Shown here piece after piece: positions 9,254 to 20,347 of a stretch of 30,649 nucleotides of DNA. Within the stretch, counting starts at the first letter, position 1. The number at the start of each line of letters is the position of its first letter. The stretch comes from Geosiphon pyriformis (Eukaryota > Glomeromycota > Glomeromycetes > Archaeosporales > Geosiphonaceae): positions 834,269 to 864,917 of the forward strand of contig JAAOMT010000570.1 of NCBI GenBank assembly GCA_016748015.1. Direction: 5' to 3'. Under the pieces are notes generated by a model that saw only the letters and a list, made by a program, of their open reading frames with translations, did no database searches and was not told the origin of the DNA. The position numbers and the translations under genes were made by a program.

Positions 9254-9865
9254 CTAACCCTCCATAATTTCATCTACCTTAGACTTAACCAAATCAGGCT
9301 CTAAAACCAACTCATCTTCTACAACCAGATGATTCAGAACCACCTTGCGAAAAGGACACTCCAAAACACTCCTAATGATGTGTCTCTTGTTCAGCTCGAA
9401 ACTTTCCATTCTCTTACCAATAGCCTGCTTGATCGAGGATTCCTCAGTGCACTTGGATTCCAATAATTTGAAAGAGTGGTACAATTTCCTTACTTTGGCC
9501 AGTACAGAACAAATAAGATTAAAATTAGAATCTGAAAGAAACAGAGACTTAACCACTAACATACCAGAGGAGTCGAGCTTGTGCCACACCTCCAACAAAG
9601 AAGCAAAACCATCACTAAAAGCCAAACACAAAGTTTTAACCAACTTAAAAACCAGCAGCTCCAGCTTGTGAAACCTAAAGGAAGTCTTGGTAAACATACT
9701 ATCAAAACCTTTGAACCATTTTTTCTTAAATGTATCACCTGCCGAAGAAACCATGATCTTGTGAATAATGTCCCACATAGCATCCATATCTGAAAACCCC
9801 ATTGTCACACCAAAAGCATCCGAGAACATAGAAGCATTAGCAGCCAAAGCATCTTTGAACTCCAA

Positions 9866-10654
9866 TCACTTAGCTTCATTGGCACTCTTGATGTCAAACT
9901 TCCAATGATTTCTATTCACCTGCATGCGAAAAGAATTTAAGCGCATATCCAAAAGTCCACCCAAACCCAAAGACACTGAAACAGCTTGATGATCTGTGTC
10001 AAAATGCTTACTGACATTTAAAATCCCATGGTTTGCTATCGCATTGACCAGATTTGGGGAGACAAACACATAATCAATTGTTTTTTTAACAGAATTTTCC
10101 CAAGTGGGCATTTTCGCAGTCGGGCTACTGACTAAAGAATTGACCAGACCCAAATCAAAGCATTTTTTAAAACTTGCACTCTTATGAGAACCGTTTTCAT
10201 TAAAATTATCCCCAAGAATAATGAAAGAAGATTTGTTAACAGCCTTCACAATAAGAGAGTTGATCTTATCAGCCTGAGAAAACTGTACCACCAAAGAAGC
10301 ACCAGCATAAAGCCCCAGAATTGACACTGAGAGCTTATTCTTGAAAAGTAATTTAATAGACAGAAGCCAGCCAGGCACTTCAGAAACCTTACACACATGC
10401 CTCACCAAAGAAGAGTCCATGACAACTATTACATCAGCACCCAGATATCCAGAATCCAAACCAGAGGTAAACACCTGAACACCATCAAACTTGTTGATAA
10501 TCCAGGGATAAATCTTATTCTTCAATTTTGTCTCAGTAAAAATAGAAACCAGATTGCTCATGTCTTTGTGCCAATAAACTATATCATCCTGCTTTGCAGG
10601 AACATTCATGCCTTAAACATTACATGTAGCAAATTTCCAAACCAGACCACTCAT
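9866..10654 (-). other. ORF2 AP-type endonuclease domain
   Basis: Visible motifs of the exonuclease-endonuclease-phosphatase fold are FTETKL (catalytic Glu), ILGDNFNENG (the GDFN-type Asp/Asn motif), KKTIDYVFVS (the IDY motif) and TDHQAVSVSL (the terminal Asp-His pair). The domain is closed by a TGA at 9866-9868 reading AK*LEF, most simply a former Trp codon. The decayed LINE at 21160-22992 has the same domain with TINF/VEKTIDFVFVF and NINYQAV, its Asp-His pair lost. Confidence 0.82.
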
Positions 10655-12498
10655 TGGGATGAAGGCAGTAAAGAGAAACCTGAATTAGCACACAAGAGAT
10701 CTAATCTCGCCAAAACAGAACTGACTGAAGCCTCCAGAGCTGACATTTTAGACTCCAAACCACCCACCTTGGTAGTTAGAACCTTCGAACTACTCGAATT
10801 AAAGCCAGCACCTATATCAATACTTGGAGAATGGGGATTGGACGATGCCAATTCACTTTTCAGAGCCATGTCAGAATCCAAACCAGGGGCCAAAGGCACA
10901 GATCCAACCAAAAAAGAGGCACCAGAAGATGGAACCATGGGCACCAATTCAACAAAACTCAATTTCCTCAAAACATCAGACACTTGGTCAGCCAACAACT
11001 TGAGAAAGCACTCCAAAGACACCAAGTAAGCATTCAAAGAAGAGTCAGCAATTGTAGAAAAAGGAGAACCACCACCTAAATCTGAGGTCATATGGTGAAA
11101 GAAATCAGCACCAAGACCAGAACCAGAAGGAGAGCCACCAGAAGGGGAAGCAAGAGAGACTACCTGGGCTCATGATTTGCCACCAAAGGTAGCAGGGCGG
11201 GATATAAGAACATTTTTCTTTGTGTATAACTTGGCCAACTGGAGATAATCCACACCAGGAGCATGCCTTTTATTAAAATTAATCAAAAGATCAGAAGATG
11301 ACAAATCTGATGCATCGCACTCTAAAGCCGAATGTCCAAGACACCCACATTTTCCACACCAAACCAAATCCAGTCTAGCCCAAGAAAGACAAACACCACC
11401 AAAAACAGACTCCATAAGAAAAACAGAATTCAGATCATTCTCGGATTCGAAGCCAACCACAGCACAATGAACCCTATTGCCAGTGTTCAATAAATGATTA
11501 ATGATACAAGTTCTGCCACTAGTTTTATCCAAAAGATTACTAAGATTATGCGCTGTTGTTCTCACTGGCAACGTAAACAGAAGCACCCTAAAATGATTCC
11601 TAGAGGCCCAGATATTGCAATCTCCCACAGCTTTCGCCACACGCACAGAGTCTTTCCCAATTAAGAAAAACCATTTTGAAGCCAATTGCTCTGCCTGTCC
11701 CAATTTGGCAAATTCCACCACAGCCTTCTGCCACATTCCGACTAGCTAAATTTTGATTGATTTGATATCCCCAAATTCAGACACTGCGGTGATGATCATT
11801 TCCTTTGGTGTATCCATGGAAATTTTTTTGATGACTATGGCTCGATCTGAGTGAACTCTTTGTCTCTTAAGATCGCTGTTTATGACGATCCCTTTCTTTT
11901 TGGTTAATGATGCAGCTTTTTTCATGCTCTTTTTAGATGTAAACATCAATCAGATGATCCCTTCAAATTTTGAGGAGGTAGTGGCCCCCCCAAAATCATT
12001 AATTTCTGAAAATAATTTCCTTATGACCTGAGTTTTGGCTGTTGCCGATTTCTCTTCTACAGCCGAAAGATTAATGTCCAAAGCAAATGATTTTTTCACA
12101 GTGACTTCCACTTGAGTTTTAATGATTTTGGGATCTACTCACACCTTATCCAAAGAGAAAAACTTATGGAGGGGAAGGGAAACTTCCTTTTCTTCCTCTA
12201 TGTCATAATTAATAGAGCCGAGAGGGGAGCCAACAGTCACACCATTATTGAAATGCTTGGCTTGAGGCATATTCATCCTGGAATCAGGTACTTCTTCACC
12301 TTCGGAAGCTTCTCCATCAGTATCCATGCCATTAAACTGCCTGACCACACAACCAGACTCACCACTTTCGAGAGTTGCACCACTACTTGAAAGCTTGGTA
12401 CCACTAGGGAGTTTCTTAATTTTATGACCTGAACTATCACCAACTGAACCAGTGGTCAAAACTCTGGCTGACCTTTTCTTAACACTAGAGCCACTCAT
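10651..12498 (-). pseudogene. LINE ORF1 (RRM-like and CCHC nucleic-acid-binding protein)
   Basis: ORF1 proteins of this LINE type bind element RNA. The first in-frame ATG is at 12498 (MSGSSVKKRS); the frame is open upstream only with non-ATG starts. One frame runs to a TGA at 10651 (615 codons) with in-frame stops at 12139, about 11953, 11746 and 11170. The N-terminal 120 residues are Ser/Gly/Asp rich. An RRM-like fold is suggested by AIVIKKI (RNP2-like) and KAVVEFA (RNP1-like), about 50 residues apart. The zinc knuckle CGKCGCLGHSALEC (C-X2-C-X4-H-X4-C) lies at about 11360-11320. The C-terminal third is Ser-rich with a predicted coiled stretch (LESKMSALEASVSSVLARL). KSI(K)I*LVG and KS*AQVV look like Gln-to-stop and Trp-to-stop transitions. 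The ORF1 stop overlaps the ORF2 start as ATGA. Confidence 0.8.
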
Positions 12499-12817
12499 AG
12501 TGGCAGCTGGACCGACAATGAAAGGGTTTGTTTCTTGTGAAATGGTGGAAGACAGTATATAAAAAAACAGAAAAACTTCTTTCAAAATTTTGACTCTTTT
12601 TCAGGAATTTGGAATGAAGGAGAGAAAGAAGTCTTTTTTAATATTATAAAAGAATTAAATACTTTGTATTTAATTAATATTATTTTAATAAATTTTTTTT
12701 GTTTATTTATAAGTAATATTTAATTACTATCTAATACAATACAATTATCTAAAGTTCTAAATTTAATGTAATTTATACACTTGTTATATATAACCAGCCA
12801 TCTAGTTAATTAAGATA

Positions 12818-13190
12818 ATTTATTTAATTTTATTATTTTAATTTTATATTTATAATAAATATATGTTTTTTAATAATTTATTTAATTTTATTAAATTAAT
12901 TTTATATTTATAATAAATATATGTTTTTTAATAATTTATTTAATTTTATTAAATTAATTTTATATTTATAATAAATATATGTTTTTTAATAATTTATTTA
13001 ATTTTATTAAATTAATTTTATATTTATAATAAATATATGTTTTTTAATAATTTATTTAATTTTATTAAATTAATTTTATATTTATAATAAATATATGTTT
13101 TTTAATAATTTATTTAATTTTATTAAATTAATTTTATATTTATAATAAATATATGTTTTTTAATAATTTATTTAATTTTATTAAATTAAA
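12818..13190. repeat. 58-bp AT-rich tandem repeat, 6 nearly identical copies
   Basis: Full units start at 12842, 12900, 12958, 13016, 13074 and 13132, preceded by a partial unit from about 12818. The unit begins ttttatatttataataaat and contains atatgttttttaataattt and atttaattttattaaatt. Copies look essentially identical by eye although the surroundings are decayed. The 170 bp between this array and the LINE 5' end is AT-rich with no gene. Confidence 0.9.
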
Positions 13191-13769
13191 AATACATTAA
13201 AGCAAACTGCTATTTAAAAATAAATTACTAATAATTAGAAAATTAATATCAAAACTCTGATTACTGATTTCAAACCCAAATTACATTAATAATTTGTCAA
13301 AATCACGAAAATAAGAAAAATTAATAATATGAATAAACAATACCAACTTTAATACATCCAAATAACATATTAACTAACATATGTATTTTCAACATATCAA
13401 AGTCTAGTATTTGTAATTTATTAATTACTTCAATCTTAAATAATATATTAATCTCAACTAATTCAAACACCATTCCAAAATACTGTGCCAATACAAACAA
13501 AAGTCAAAGACCAAAAATCACTTATATTTAACAAAATTGAAGATTGGCAATAGTTATGTACCAACCAATCTTTAGTTCATTAAACTAGCCATCAGAATTA
13601 TATTCAAAAAATTCAGAAAATAAATATATTTAAAACCCAAATTTTCAAAACTATTTAAGTCTCTTGGTAACTTCAGAAATTGTTACATTCAACTCATTAA
13701 AAACCAACCAAAAACTACCTACCAACAACTATTACTGAAAACAAATTATTCACTACTATATTTCTAATC

Positions 13770-14160
13770 AAATTAGAAAAAAAAACCAAAAAACTCCTAT
13801 TTAGTAAAGCTATTTTTAACACCAAATTAATTATTACAATATATACTGATGCCAAAATTAATGACTAATTTATTAAACTAATTCTTAATAATGGTTTAGC
13901 AAACAGTATTATTATATAACAATTTATGAACCAATTAAGTTATTAAGTTAATTAAGCTATTAGTATTAGAATTATTACTGTTAATAAAGCAACCAAGATT
14001 TCCATTAATGAGATTAATAACTTCTTATTTAAAATTAATAGTATTATTACATCTATTAAAATTCTGATAATAAAAGTTACTTAGAATCAAGCTCTCATTA
14101 ATAACAACTGGTTGTTTAAAACCAATATCATATTTAATTAGAACACTTAAGAGCTTTAAT
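13770..14160 (+). pseudogene. Decayed retroviral-type aspartic protease
   Basis: Translation through stops gives FSKAIFNTKLIITIYTDAK, then FIKLILNNGLANSII, KATKISINEINNF, VT*NQALINNNWLFK. These align with copy B of family 2: AAVNEQKAITAMYTEAT, CLILDSGSAGSII, REIDDFSF, QYQALVGNDWLLKAN. The active-site Asp-Ser-Gly is Asn-Asn-Gly here (13888-13896), so catalysis is lost. The sequence from 14160 to 14801 is a very degraded continuation with no readable frame. Confidence 0.75.
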
Positions 14161-14801
14161 TAATATTTAATGATTAACATACTTGAGTACTTGTTATCTA
14201 TAATTACTTTAAAGCTTTTTTAAAAAAGCAATCATTGATTAAATTAGAAAAAAAAACCTATTTGAGAAGCCTATTAAGTTTTATGGACTAAAGACAAACA
14301 CAATAAATTACTACTAATACTTATTTAAGACAACAAAAGAAAAAAAAAAAACTTTAAGTTACTACTATTACAAAAACAACAACTAATAGTTAGAATATTT
14401 TATACTTGATATTAGTACTAAGAAAACATTCATTCTATATTTTATTTAAATACATAGATTACAATAAAAAGCTTTTATTTATAAGAGCTTGGATTTTGTC
14501 TAAAAAAAAATATAAAATATGTATCTGTTATTATTGCAAAGCATACTACTAAAAACACTTTAGATATCTAAAATAACAGAAAAAATGAGACAAAAAATCT
14601 TGTTTAGTTTGTAAAGAAACTTTACTTAATAAAGAAATATAAAATAATATTTTTGGTTAAAAAAGAATATATAACACATTATGCCAATACACAATTCTTA
14701 TTAGCAACTGGGTAAGCAGAAAAATATTTTTTAATGCTATATAAAACAAAGTTTTTTTATGTTTGGATAATTACTTATATGATAAAAATGAAATCTAGTA
14801 A

Positions 14802-15287
14802 ATGACAAATGCCAAAATTAAAGATATTTTACTTAGTAAGATATTGGCAATCAAAAACAACCCATCAGAACTCATTAAAACTGTTTTTATTCTAAACTCA
14901 AATATTTTTGTTGATATTATAAACAATTTAAAACAATTTTACAAACACTACCAAAATTTAGCACTTACTAAAGAAGAACAAGAACAGTATTTAGAACAAT
15001 TAAATATTAAATTCTGTAAACATTATTTAATTTTTAATAACTTCAAATATTGTGATGATTGTGATTTTATTTACAATTTACTATTGTGCATAATCTATTC
15101 AATTTCCAAAGAAAAAAAACCAATTAGTAGTTGCACTTCAGAATTAAAATTGAAATGTAATTTCAATTTAAACTTTAACAATAACAACAACAGTTTCAAT
15201 ATTATTTATAATAACAACAACAATAATAATAATAATTTAAACTTTGATAAAAACCCTAAACAATATATTGTGCTTCCTAATTTTTAA
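14802..15287 (+). pseudogene. Remnant of the Cys-rich region before dUTPase
   Basis: This locally open frame of 161 codons is not a free-standing gene. It is part of the protease-to-dUTPase segment. KEEQEQYLEQLN is followed by KFCKHYLIFNNFKYCDDCDF, which aligns with LCEECVMPCDDQWCLECY in copy B; several Cys are already lost. EKKPISSC and an Asn-rich tail match the remnant at 2226-2670. The start codon is arbitrary. No function is known to me for the Cys-rich region; its paired C-X2-C motifs suggest zinc binding. Confidence 0.72.
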
Positions 15288-15329
15288 ATAAAACAGAAAT
15301 TTAAATAGTTTAACAATAACAACAAAAGT

Positions 15330-15625
15330 ATCATGTCAGAATACATATATAATATTAATGCAAAGTTTAATTTTAGATATTCTGAAAAAACTGTTATTAA
15401 ATTAAAAACTTTATTTATGTATTAGCATAGATTTAAAATTAGCACTAAAAATTTTAATAACAACAATAATATAATTAGTATTTTGATTTAATTTAGTAAA
15501 AAAAAAGATTAATATTAGAAAAAAAACAATTAATGCAAAATATATAAAAAATATTATTGCAATGCTACAAAATAAGTCGAAAAAAACATATACAATTAAA
15601 CCAAATAAAAAAATAGCATAAATAA
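15330..15625 (+). pseudogene. Decayed dUTPase
   Basis: IMSEYIYNINAKFNFRYSE (from about 15333) corresponds to the motif 1 region, HKIDAGYDLRYPGK in copy B, with Asp-Ala-Gly now Asn-Ala-Lys. NIIAMLQN..KKTYTIKPNKKIA (15550-15622) corresponds to the later dUTPase strands and the conserved x-G/N-x-K-I-A-Q motif. The middle is unreadable. The enzyme would hydrolyse dUTP to dUMP; this copy is dead. Confidence 0.62.
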
Positions 15626-16194
15626 TATTCTTACTTTTAATAAAAATAGCTCAATTAATATTAGTAAGAATAAAAAAAAATTAGAAATAACAGCAAAAGA
15701 AATAAATAAATTTGAATTTATAAGTAAAACAAAAATACCAGTTAATATGATAAAAAAAAACAATCAATTAGGAAAAAATTATTTCTACCAATCAATTAAT
15801 TTTTATCTTATTATATAACCAGTATATATTAATTATTAAAAAGAAAATAAAGAATCAACTCCAGATTTTTGAAGTAGATTTTATCATTTGTAAGTTAGAA
15901 GAAATTGCTATTACTAATTTCTATATACTAATCAAAAACCATAAACACATTAAGATTCCAATACACAACACAACTAAAGATTCAGTAGAAATACCAAATG
16001 AAATCATCATTGAATACTTAAATATTAAAGTTAAAAATTAAGCACCAATCATTATTCCAGATTTTTTACAATTTTGTGAATATATAAATATTATATCACA
16101 GATTATCTATAAGTAAGAAGAATACTATTTGCTATAACCAGAACAATTGGAATAAATAAACTTAAAAATTTTAAATTTATTCTAATAAATACAA
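15626..16194 (+). other. dUTPase-to-RT linker, decayed
   Basis: Short readable pieces in shifting frames include IPIHNTTKDSVEIPNEIIIEY, which looks like a beta-strand-rich linker, and IIIPDFLQFCEYINI. No catalytic motif is visible. It joins directly to the RT start. Confidence 0.4.
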
Positions 16195-16334
16195 TTCAAA
16201 CTGCTACTTAACAATTTCACTGACATTTTTGTAAGTAAAAACAAATTTGGCAGAACTAACATCATTTAGCACCAGATTAAAACTAGAGATATAATGTCAA
16301 TTAAACAAAAAGTATATTGAGTATTACTTGCCAG
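16195..16334 (+). pseudogene. Decayed Ty3 reverse transcriptase, N-terminal part
   Basis: LLLNNFTDIFVSKNKFGRTN, IIYHQIKTRD and IKQKVY*VLLAS match the conserved opening of Ty3 RT (F-x-D-I-F, T-x-x-I-x-H-x-I-x-T-G-D, K-Q-x-x-Y-R-V-P-P). The frame is interrupted after ...gccag (16334) by a solo LTR and resumes at 17182. Confidence 0.78.
16331..16334. repeat. Target-site duplication, left copy (CCAG)
   Basis: CCAG directly precedes the LTR. The same four bases follow it at 17178-17181. Confidence 0.8.
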
Positions 16335-17177
16335 TATTTTTTATAGAAATTTAGAAATTCTTAATAAGGATATAAAGTAGCCAATTAGAAATAAATATAG
16401 TAAAAGAGAAATTACAAGATTCCAGAAATTTCAGAATTTCTGGCTAGAAGAATTAAAAAAATCTAAGGAATCTTATATAACATAAATTATATATATATAG
16501 TAAGAATGTTAAAAGCAGAAAAAGCAATTCCTAGAGAATTTAATAAAGTTTATATTAATTTAAAACAATATCTTTTCCTTCAAAAAATAGTTTTTTATAA
16601 CTTAAAGTAAAATCATTTCCATATTAATAAAATTATCCATTATTATTGAATTCATGTTATTATCACTTGATTAAGAATATTAATTACTTTTCACTCTATT
16701 AACACTCTATATTAATAAAATCCAATACTTAATTATATTAAACCAATAGTTCTTAATTATGACTATTGACAAAATACTAATTTTTTATTTTTTTTATTTT
16801 TATTTTATTTATTTTATTTTTTTTTGTTTTGTTATTGCTTACTAACTGATTAAAAAATTAACACACAAAGTTATTAATGTCAAAAAAAACTGGTAAAAGA
16901 CCCAGAAATAAGAGTAGAAACTCGAAATTTGAAGATAGCTTATCAAAAAAAATTAATTATTAAGTTAAGAAAAAAATTCAGAGAATACACTTTTAGAAAA
17001 GTATTGAAACAACCATTAAATCTTTGTCTATTATACAAAAGACTTAACCAAAACCTTCAGATAACCAAAACCTTCAGATCACAAAAACCTTCAGATATTA
17101 GCAACAACTACCAGCTATTAAGCACCAAGTTACAGGTTTGTTATTTGTATTAATATCTCAAATAATTATCTATAACA
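16335..17177 (+). repeat. Solo LTR of family 1 inside the RT
   Basis: It aligns end to end with the LTRs at 1222-2093 and 3783-4687 in opposite orientation: start tattttttatagaa (TGTTACTTATAGAA in the relatives), the CCAAT(C/T)AGAA block, GAATTTC-type repeats, TATA run, T-rich tract, GCACCAAGTTAC and the end TAACA. A single LTR with matching CCAG duplications indicates LTR-LTR recombination after insertion. Transitions are abundant. The open frame at 16929-17153 is inside the LTR and is not a gene. Confidence 0.85.
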
Positions 17178-17181
17178 CCAG
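17178..17181. repeat. Target-site duplication, right copy (CCAG)
   Basis: Exact match of 16331-16334. Joining 16334 to 17182 gives the in-frame reading V-L-L-A-S-H-K-I-I-H-Q-K-I-N, as in Ty3 RTs. Confidence 0.8.
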
Positions 17182-17900
17182 CCATAAAATTATTCATCAA
17201 AAAATCAACTGTATGTTTGACAATAGGTTAATTCAATTATTAATAAGTTTATAATTATTATTAGTAGTATTTATTTAAAAAAAAAATAGAAAAATTCACT
17301 TTTGTGTAAATTATAGAAAACTTAACAATATTACTTATAAAAACAGTTATTTAATTCCACAGATTCAAAAACTATTTAAAGCTTTTGAAAAAAAAATAGT
17401 TTTTCACATTGAACTTAGACAGTGATTACTAATAAGTAGTTATAAATCTGGTTAATAAAAAGAAAATAGCATTTATCATAAGAGAAAAAAATTTTGAATT
17501 CAATATTATGTCTTTTGGCTTAATCAATGTTTTAGCTACTTTCTAATAGTTAATAAATATTGTTTATATGGAACTATTATAGAAATTAGTAGTAGTTTAT
17601 TTAGATAACACCAATGTATTCTCTAAAACATTTGATAACTATCTTTATTATTTTTAATAAGTGTTTAAATAATTAAAAAAGTCAAATTGAAATTAAATAT
17701 CATTAAGTGTTTCTTTAGAAAAACTAAACTTAAGTTTTTAGAACATATTATAAGCAAAAATGGCATTAAAACAGATCCACATAAAATTAAGATAGCTAAA
17801 AACTTTCTAGTACCAACAAACTTAACAGAATTAAAAACATTTTTGGGATTTATTGGATATTACTGTTGCTTTATTCAAAACTTTTTCAAACTGGCTTAAT
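17182..17900 (+). pseudogene. Decayed Ty3 reverse transcriptase, main part
   Basis: HKIIHQKINCMFDNRLIQ, FCVNYRKLNNIT and PQIQKLFKAF are followed by HIELRQ (from the D-L-x-x-G-Y block), FWLNQCFSYF (from F-G-L-x-N-A-P-x-x-F) and VVVYLDNTNVFS at 17589-17624. The last is block C with the second catalytic Asp changed to Asn (17607-17609). The thumb is the best preserved: FLEHIISKNGIKTDPHKI, TELKTFLGFIGYYCCFIQNF, from 17687 to 17899. Stops are scattered throughout. Confidence 0.82.
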
Positions 17901-18520
17901 TATTACACCAGTTCTAAGCAAAAAACACCAAATATAAATGAACTGAAAAACAACAAAAAACTTTTAATATATTAAAAAAAAAGCTTATTCAAGCTTTAAT
18001 ATTAATTTATTCAAATTACAGCAAGCTATTTATTATTACTATGAATGTATTAAGTCAAACATTAAAAGCTGTACTATCACAAAAAAAATCAAATAAATAA
18101 AAATATCTAATAATATATGTCAGCTAAAGTTTAAGTTCAGCTAAAAAAAACTATAAAACTTCAACACTAAAATGTTTAATTATCTATTGAACTGTCATTA
18201 AATAGAAAAAATACTTAAATTAGAAGTTTGATGTATATACTAATTACAAAAAATTAACATTAATTCAAAAATATAACAAAAAATAAATACACAAAAATAT
18301 TAACAATTTTAACATTATATAAATACTCAACAGTTCAAGAAAAAATTATTTTAAAAAAACACAAAACAATATAAAACAACAATTAAAATATTTTATTATT
18401 TACCAAAATATACTATATTGAAAAACAGAAAAGATTCAGACTGACTATTTAGAATAATTACAAAACCAGAAAAAAAAACAATACTGTTCAACATACATTC
18501 AAATTCAATTGCAGAACATT
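17901..18520 (+). pseudogene. Decayed Ty3 RNase H
   Basis: KYKWTEKQQKTFNILKKKLI, ALILIYSNYSKLFIITMN, LKAVLSQKKS, SLSSAKKNY and FDVYTNYKKLTLIQKY follow the RNase H layout of Ty3 elements (P-x-L-x-x-P-D, A-V-L-S-Q, Y-S-x-x-E/K-K-x-Y, V-x-T-D-H-x-x-L). The first catalytic Asp lies in the degraded YSNYSK-FIITMN part and is not retained. Confidence 0.7.
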
Positions 18521-18559
18521 TTTATAAAAAAACAATTATAGAAAAAACCAGAAAAAGAT

Positions 18560-19480
18560 ATTATTAGTTATTAATATATCTAAATATTATCTAATATGTT
18601 CAAAATTGTGATACTTGCCAAAAAAAAAAGGAATAAAATCTAGTAAACTACTAAGACCAATTAAAATAAAACAACTATTTGATTAAATTGGAATTGATTT
18701 AGTTAAACCATTAATAATAATTAGCAAAGACAATTAATACATAGTAGTAGTTATAAATTATCTTACAAAATAATCAGAAGCTAAAGTCATTCAAAGAACA
18801 GATGCAGAATTTATAGCTGAATTTATATACCAAGATCTAATTTGTCAATATAAATGTTCAAAAAAATTGTTATCAAACTAAAAAACTTATTTTGTAAACA
18901 AAACATTGACAGAATTAAGTTAAAAATTTAGAATTAAAAGATTATTATTATCTCCATATTATTTACAAACAAATAACTTAGTCAAAAAATTTAATAAAAC
19001 ATTATGCAAAGTAATAGCTAAAATCAGTTAAAAAAACCAGAATAAATGGAATTTGTTTATATCATCAGTATTATTTGCTTATTAGACAATAAAGCAAAAT
19101 ACTACACAAGCAATATTATTTAAATTAGTTTATAGTAGAACAGCAATATTATCAGTTGAGATAAATATCAATATATATCCAATAAAACTAATAACAGAAA
19201 CCAACTTTCAAAAAATATTGCTGAAAAAAACATATAACTTAATAGAAACTTTAGAAAACAAAAAATGAAAAGCAGCTAGTAATATACAAAAGTCACAAAA
19301 AAAACAAAAAAAATAATATAACAACCAATTACCAAATAAACTGGTCAAATTCAAGATTGAAAATAAAGTACTCTTATATTATATTAAAGTAAAAAAACAA
19401 TAAAGTAGAAAGTTTGATTCCAAATAAAATAGTCTATTTTACATTAAAAAAATTCTAGAAAATAGAGCTTATAAATTAAA
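18560..19480 (+). pseudogene. Decayed Ty3 integrase
   Basis: The catalytic core is clear: GIDLVKPL with Asp at 18696-18698, YIVVVINYLTK, AEFIYQDLIC, KKLLSN*KTYFVNKTL with the second Asp changed to Asn (18876-18878), then LSPYYLQTNNLVKKFNKTL with the Glu changed to Lys (18984-18986). D-D-E is therefore D-N-K. Downstream pieces NKLVKFKIENKVLLY and KFDSK*NSLFYIKKILENRAYKLK match the C-terminal G-P-F/Y-type domain. A Cys pair near 18610 is left from the N-terminal zinc finger. Confidence 0.82.
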
Positions 19481-20347
19481 ATAAAACAAAAAAATTTTAA
19501 CCAAAACAGCATATAGTGATTAATTAAAACCATATTATATTATAATATTATTATTTATTAGTAATATTCTACAATTGAAAATACAAAAAATACTAGTCAA
19601 ACCAAATAAGATTCTATGAAATTTGAAACCAATTATAATTATCAAAAAAAACACAAAAAATAGATCAAGATAAAAGTATATAAAAACACAATATACATAA
19701 CAAAAACAACAATAAAAAAATAGAAATTCCAGACTACATTCACACAATAACACAACAATTGTTCTAAGCCATAAATCAACAACAATTGAACATAAAAATT
19801 ATTATTAATTATTAAATAATTTATTATAAAAACACAAAAAAGAAAAAAAAACCAAAAATCACCTCATATTAGTAATTACAAAATCAAACAAAATATTAAT
19901 TAGATAAGATCATAGGAAAAATACCAATTACTGTTTTAATAAAAAAACTAATTAAAAAAAACTGAAAGCTATAGAAAAACAACTTCCAATAGCATACTGT
20001 TACTATTAATTAGGATAAAAGCTGAATATTCAAAAATTGTATACTAATAAATCCAAAAAAATGTTCAATTAAGAAATAATACAACAGATTAAAAAATTTA
20101 TTGGAAAAAAAACAAGTTTTATACTATATGTTAAGACAATTTATTGACTATATACTGTATTTTAAGACTATTTAGAAATACTACTATATTCGAAAATGAA
20201 AACAATAACTGTTAATTAATAAAAAAAATAACCAATTCTTAATTTAAAAACATAAAAACCAGATTTAAACAAACAATATTAAAAAATAATAATAGACTTA
20301 ATTCAAAATAAAAATTTTAATAAAGCTTAATATTAAAAAAAAAATAA
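19481..20347 (+). other. 3' end of the decayed element, no gene; polypurine tract at its end
   Basis: No readable coding sequence is visible on either strand. The minus-strand open frame at 19535-19753 is low complexity and lacks homology to anything here. From about 20216 the sequence aligns with the 3' UTR of the non-autonomous element (for example aaaaaccagattta and taatatt). It ends in the polypurine tract aaaaaaaaaataa at 20335-20347. Confidence 0.6.

Larger units (their letters stand above)
5974..10654 (-). pseudogene. LINE ORF2 (endonuclease, reverse transcriptase, RNase H)
   Basis: ORF2 would nick target DNA, copy element RNA and degrade the template. I place the start at ATG 10654, which overlaps the ORF1 stop (ATGA), because the frame runs MSGLVWKFATCNV and then a stop at about 10613 into the endonuclease; the later ATG at 10609 would omit the conserved Asn-containing first strand. 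Further in-frame stops lie at 9866, 9254, 8456, 7944, about 7467, 6736, about 6605, about 6447 and about 6297. Frameshifts occur near 8400 and near 7630. Domain order is endonuclease, RT, RNase H, zinc motif. Total length of about 1,560 codons fits a LINE with RNase H. Domain details are given in separate entries. Confidence 0.88.
5870..12640 (-). mobile_element. Nearly full-length LINE (non-LTR retrotransposon)
   Basis: Read on the minus strand, this is a two-ORF LINE of about 6.7 kb: 5' UTR, ORF1 with an RRM-like domain and a CCHC knuckle, ORF2 with AP-type endonuclease, reverse transcriptase, RNase H and a C-terminal zinc motif, then a 3' UTR ending in A-rich sequence. The combination of AP endonuclease and RNase H is known from the I/Tad-type groups of LINEs. 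At least ten in-frame stops and two frameshifts make it inactive. Its base composition is much less AT-rich than the elements at 12.6-23 kb, so it is younger or was spared decay. The exact 5' edge is uncertain. Confidence 0.88.

Noticed and set aside
10397-11029. 210-codon plus-strand open frame
   Set aside because: It is the antisense shadow of LINE ORF1/ORF2. The same holds for plus-strand frames at 6142-6903, 7264-7533, 8495-9304, 9345-9793 and 12112-12390.
14802-15287. A free-standing 161-codon gene of unknown function
   Set aside because: It aligns with the protease-to-dUTPase segment of the Ty3 polyprotein and with the remnant at 2226-2670, so it is a chance open piece of a decayed polyprotein.
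19535-19753. Minus-strand 72-codon open frame rich in Phe, Ile and Cys that looks like a small membrane protein
   Set aside because: Hydrophobic residues follow from T-rich antisense codons in AT-rich DNA; it lies in the 3' end of the decayed element and has no start context or homology.
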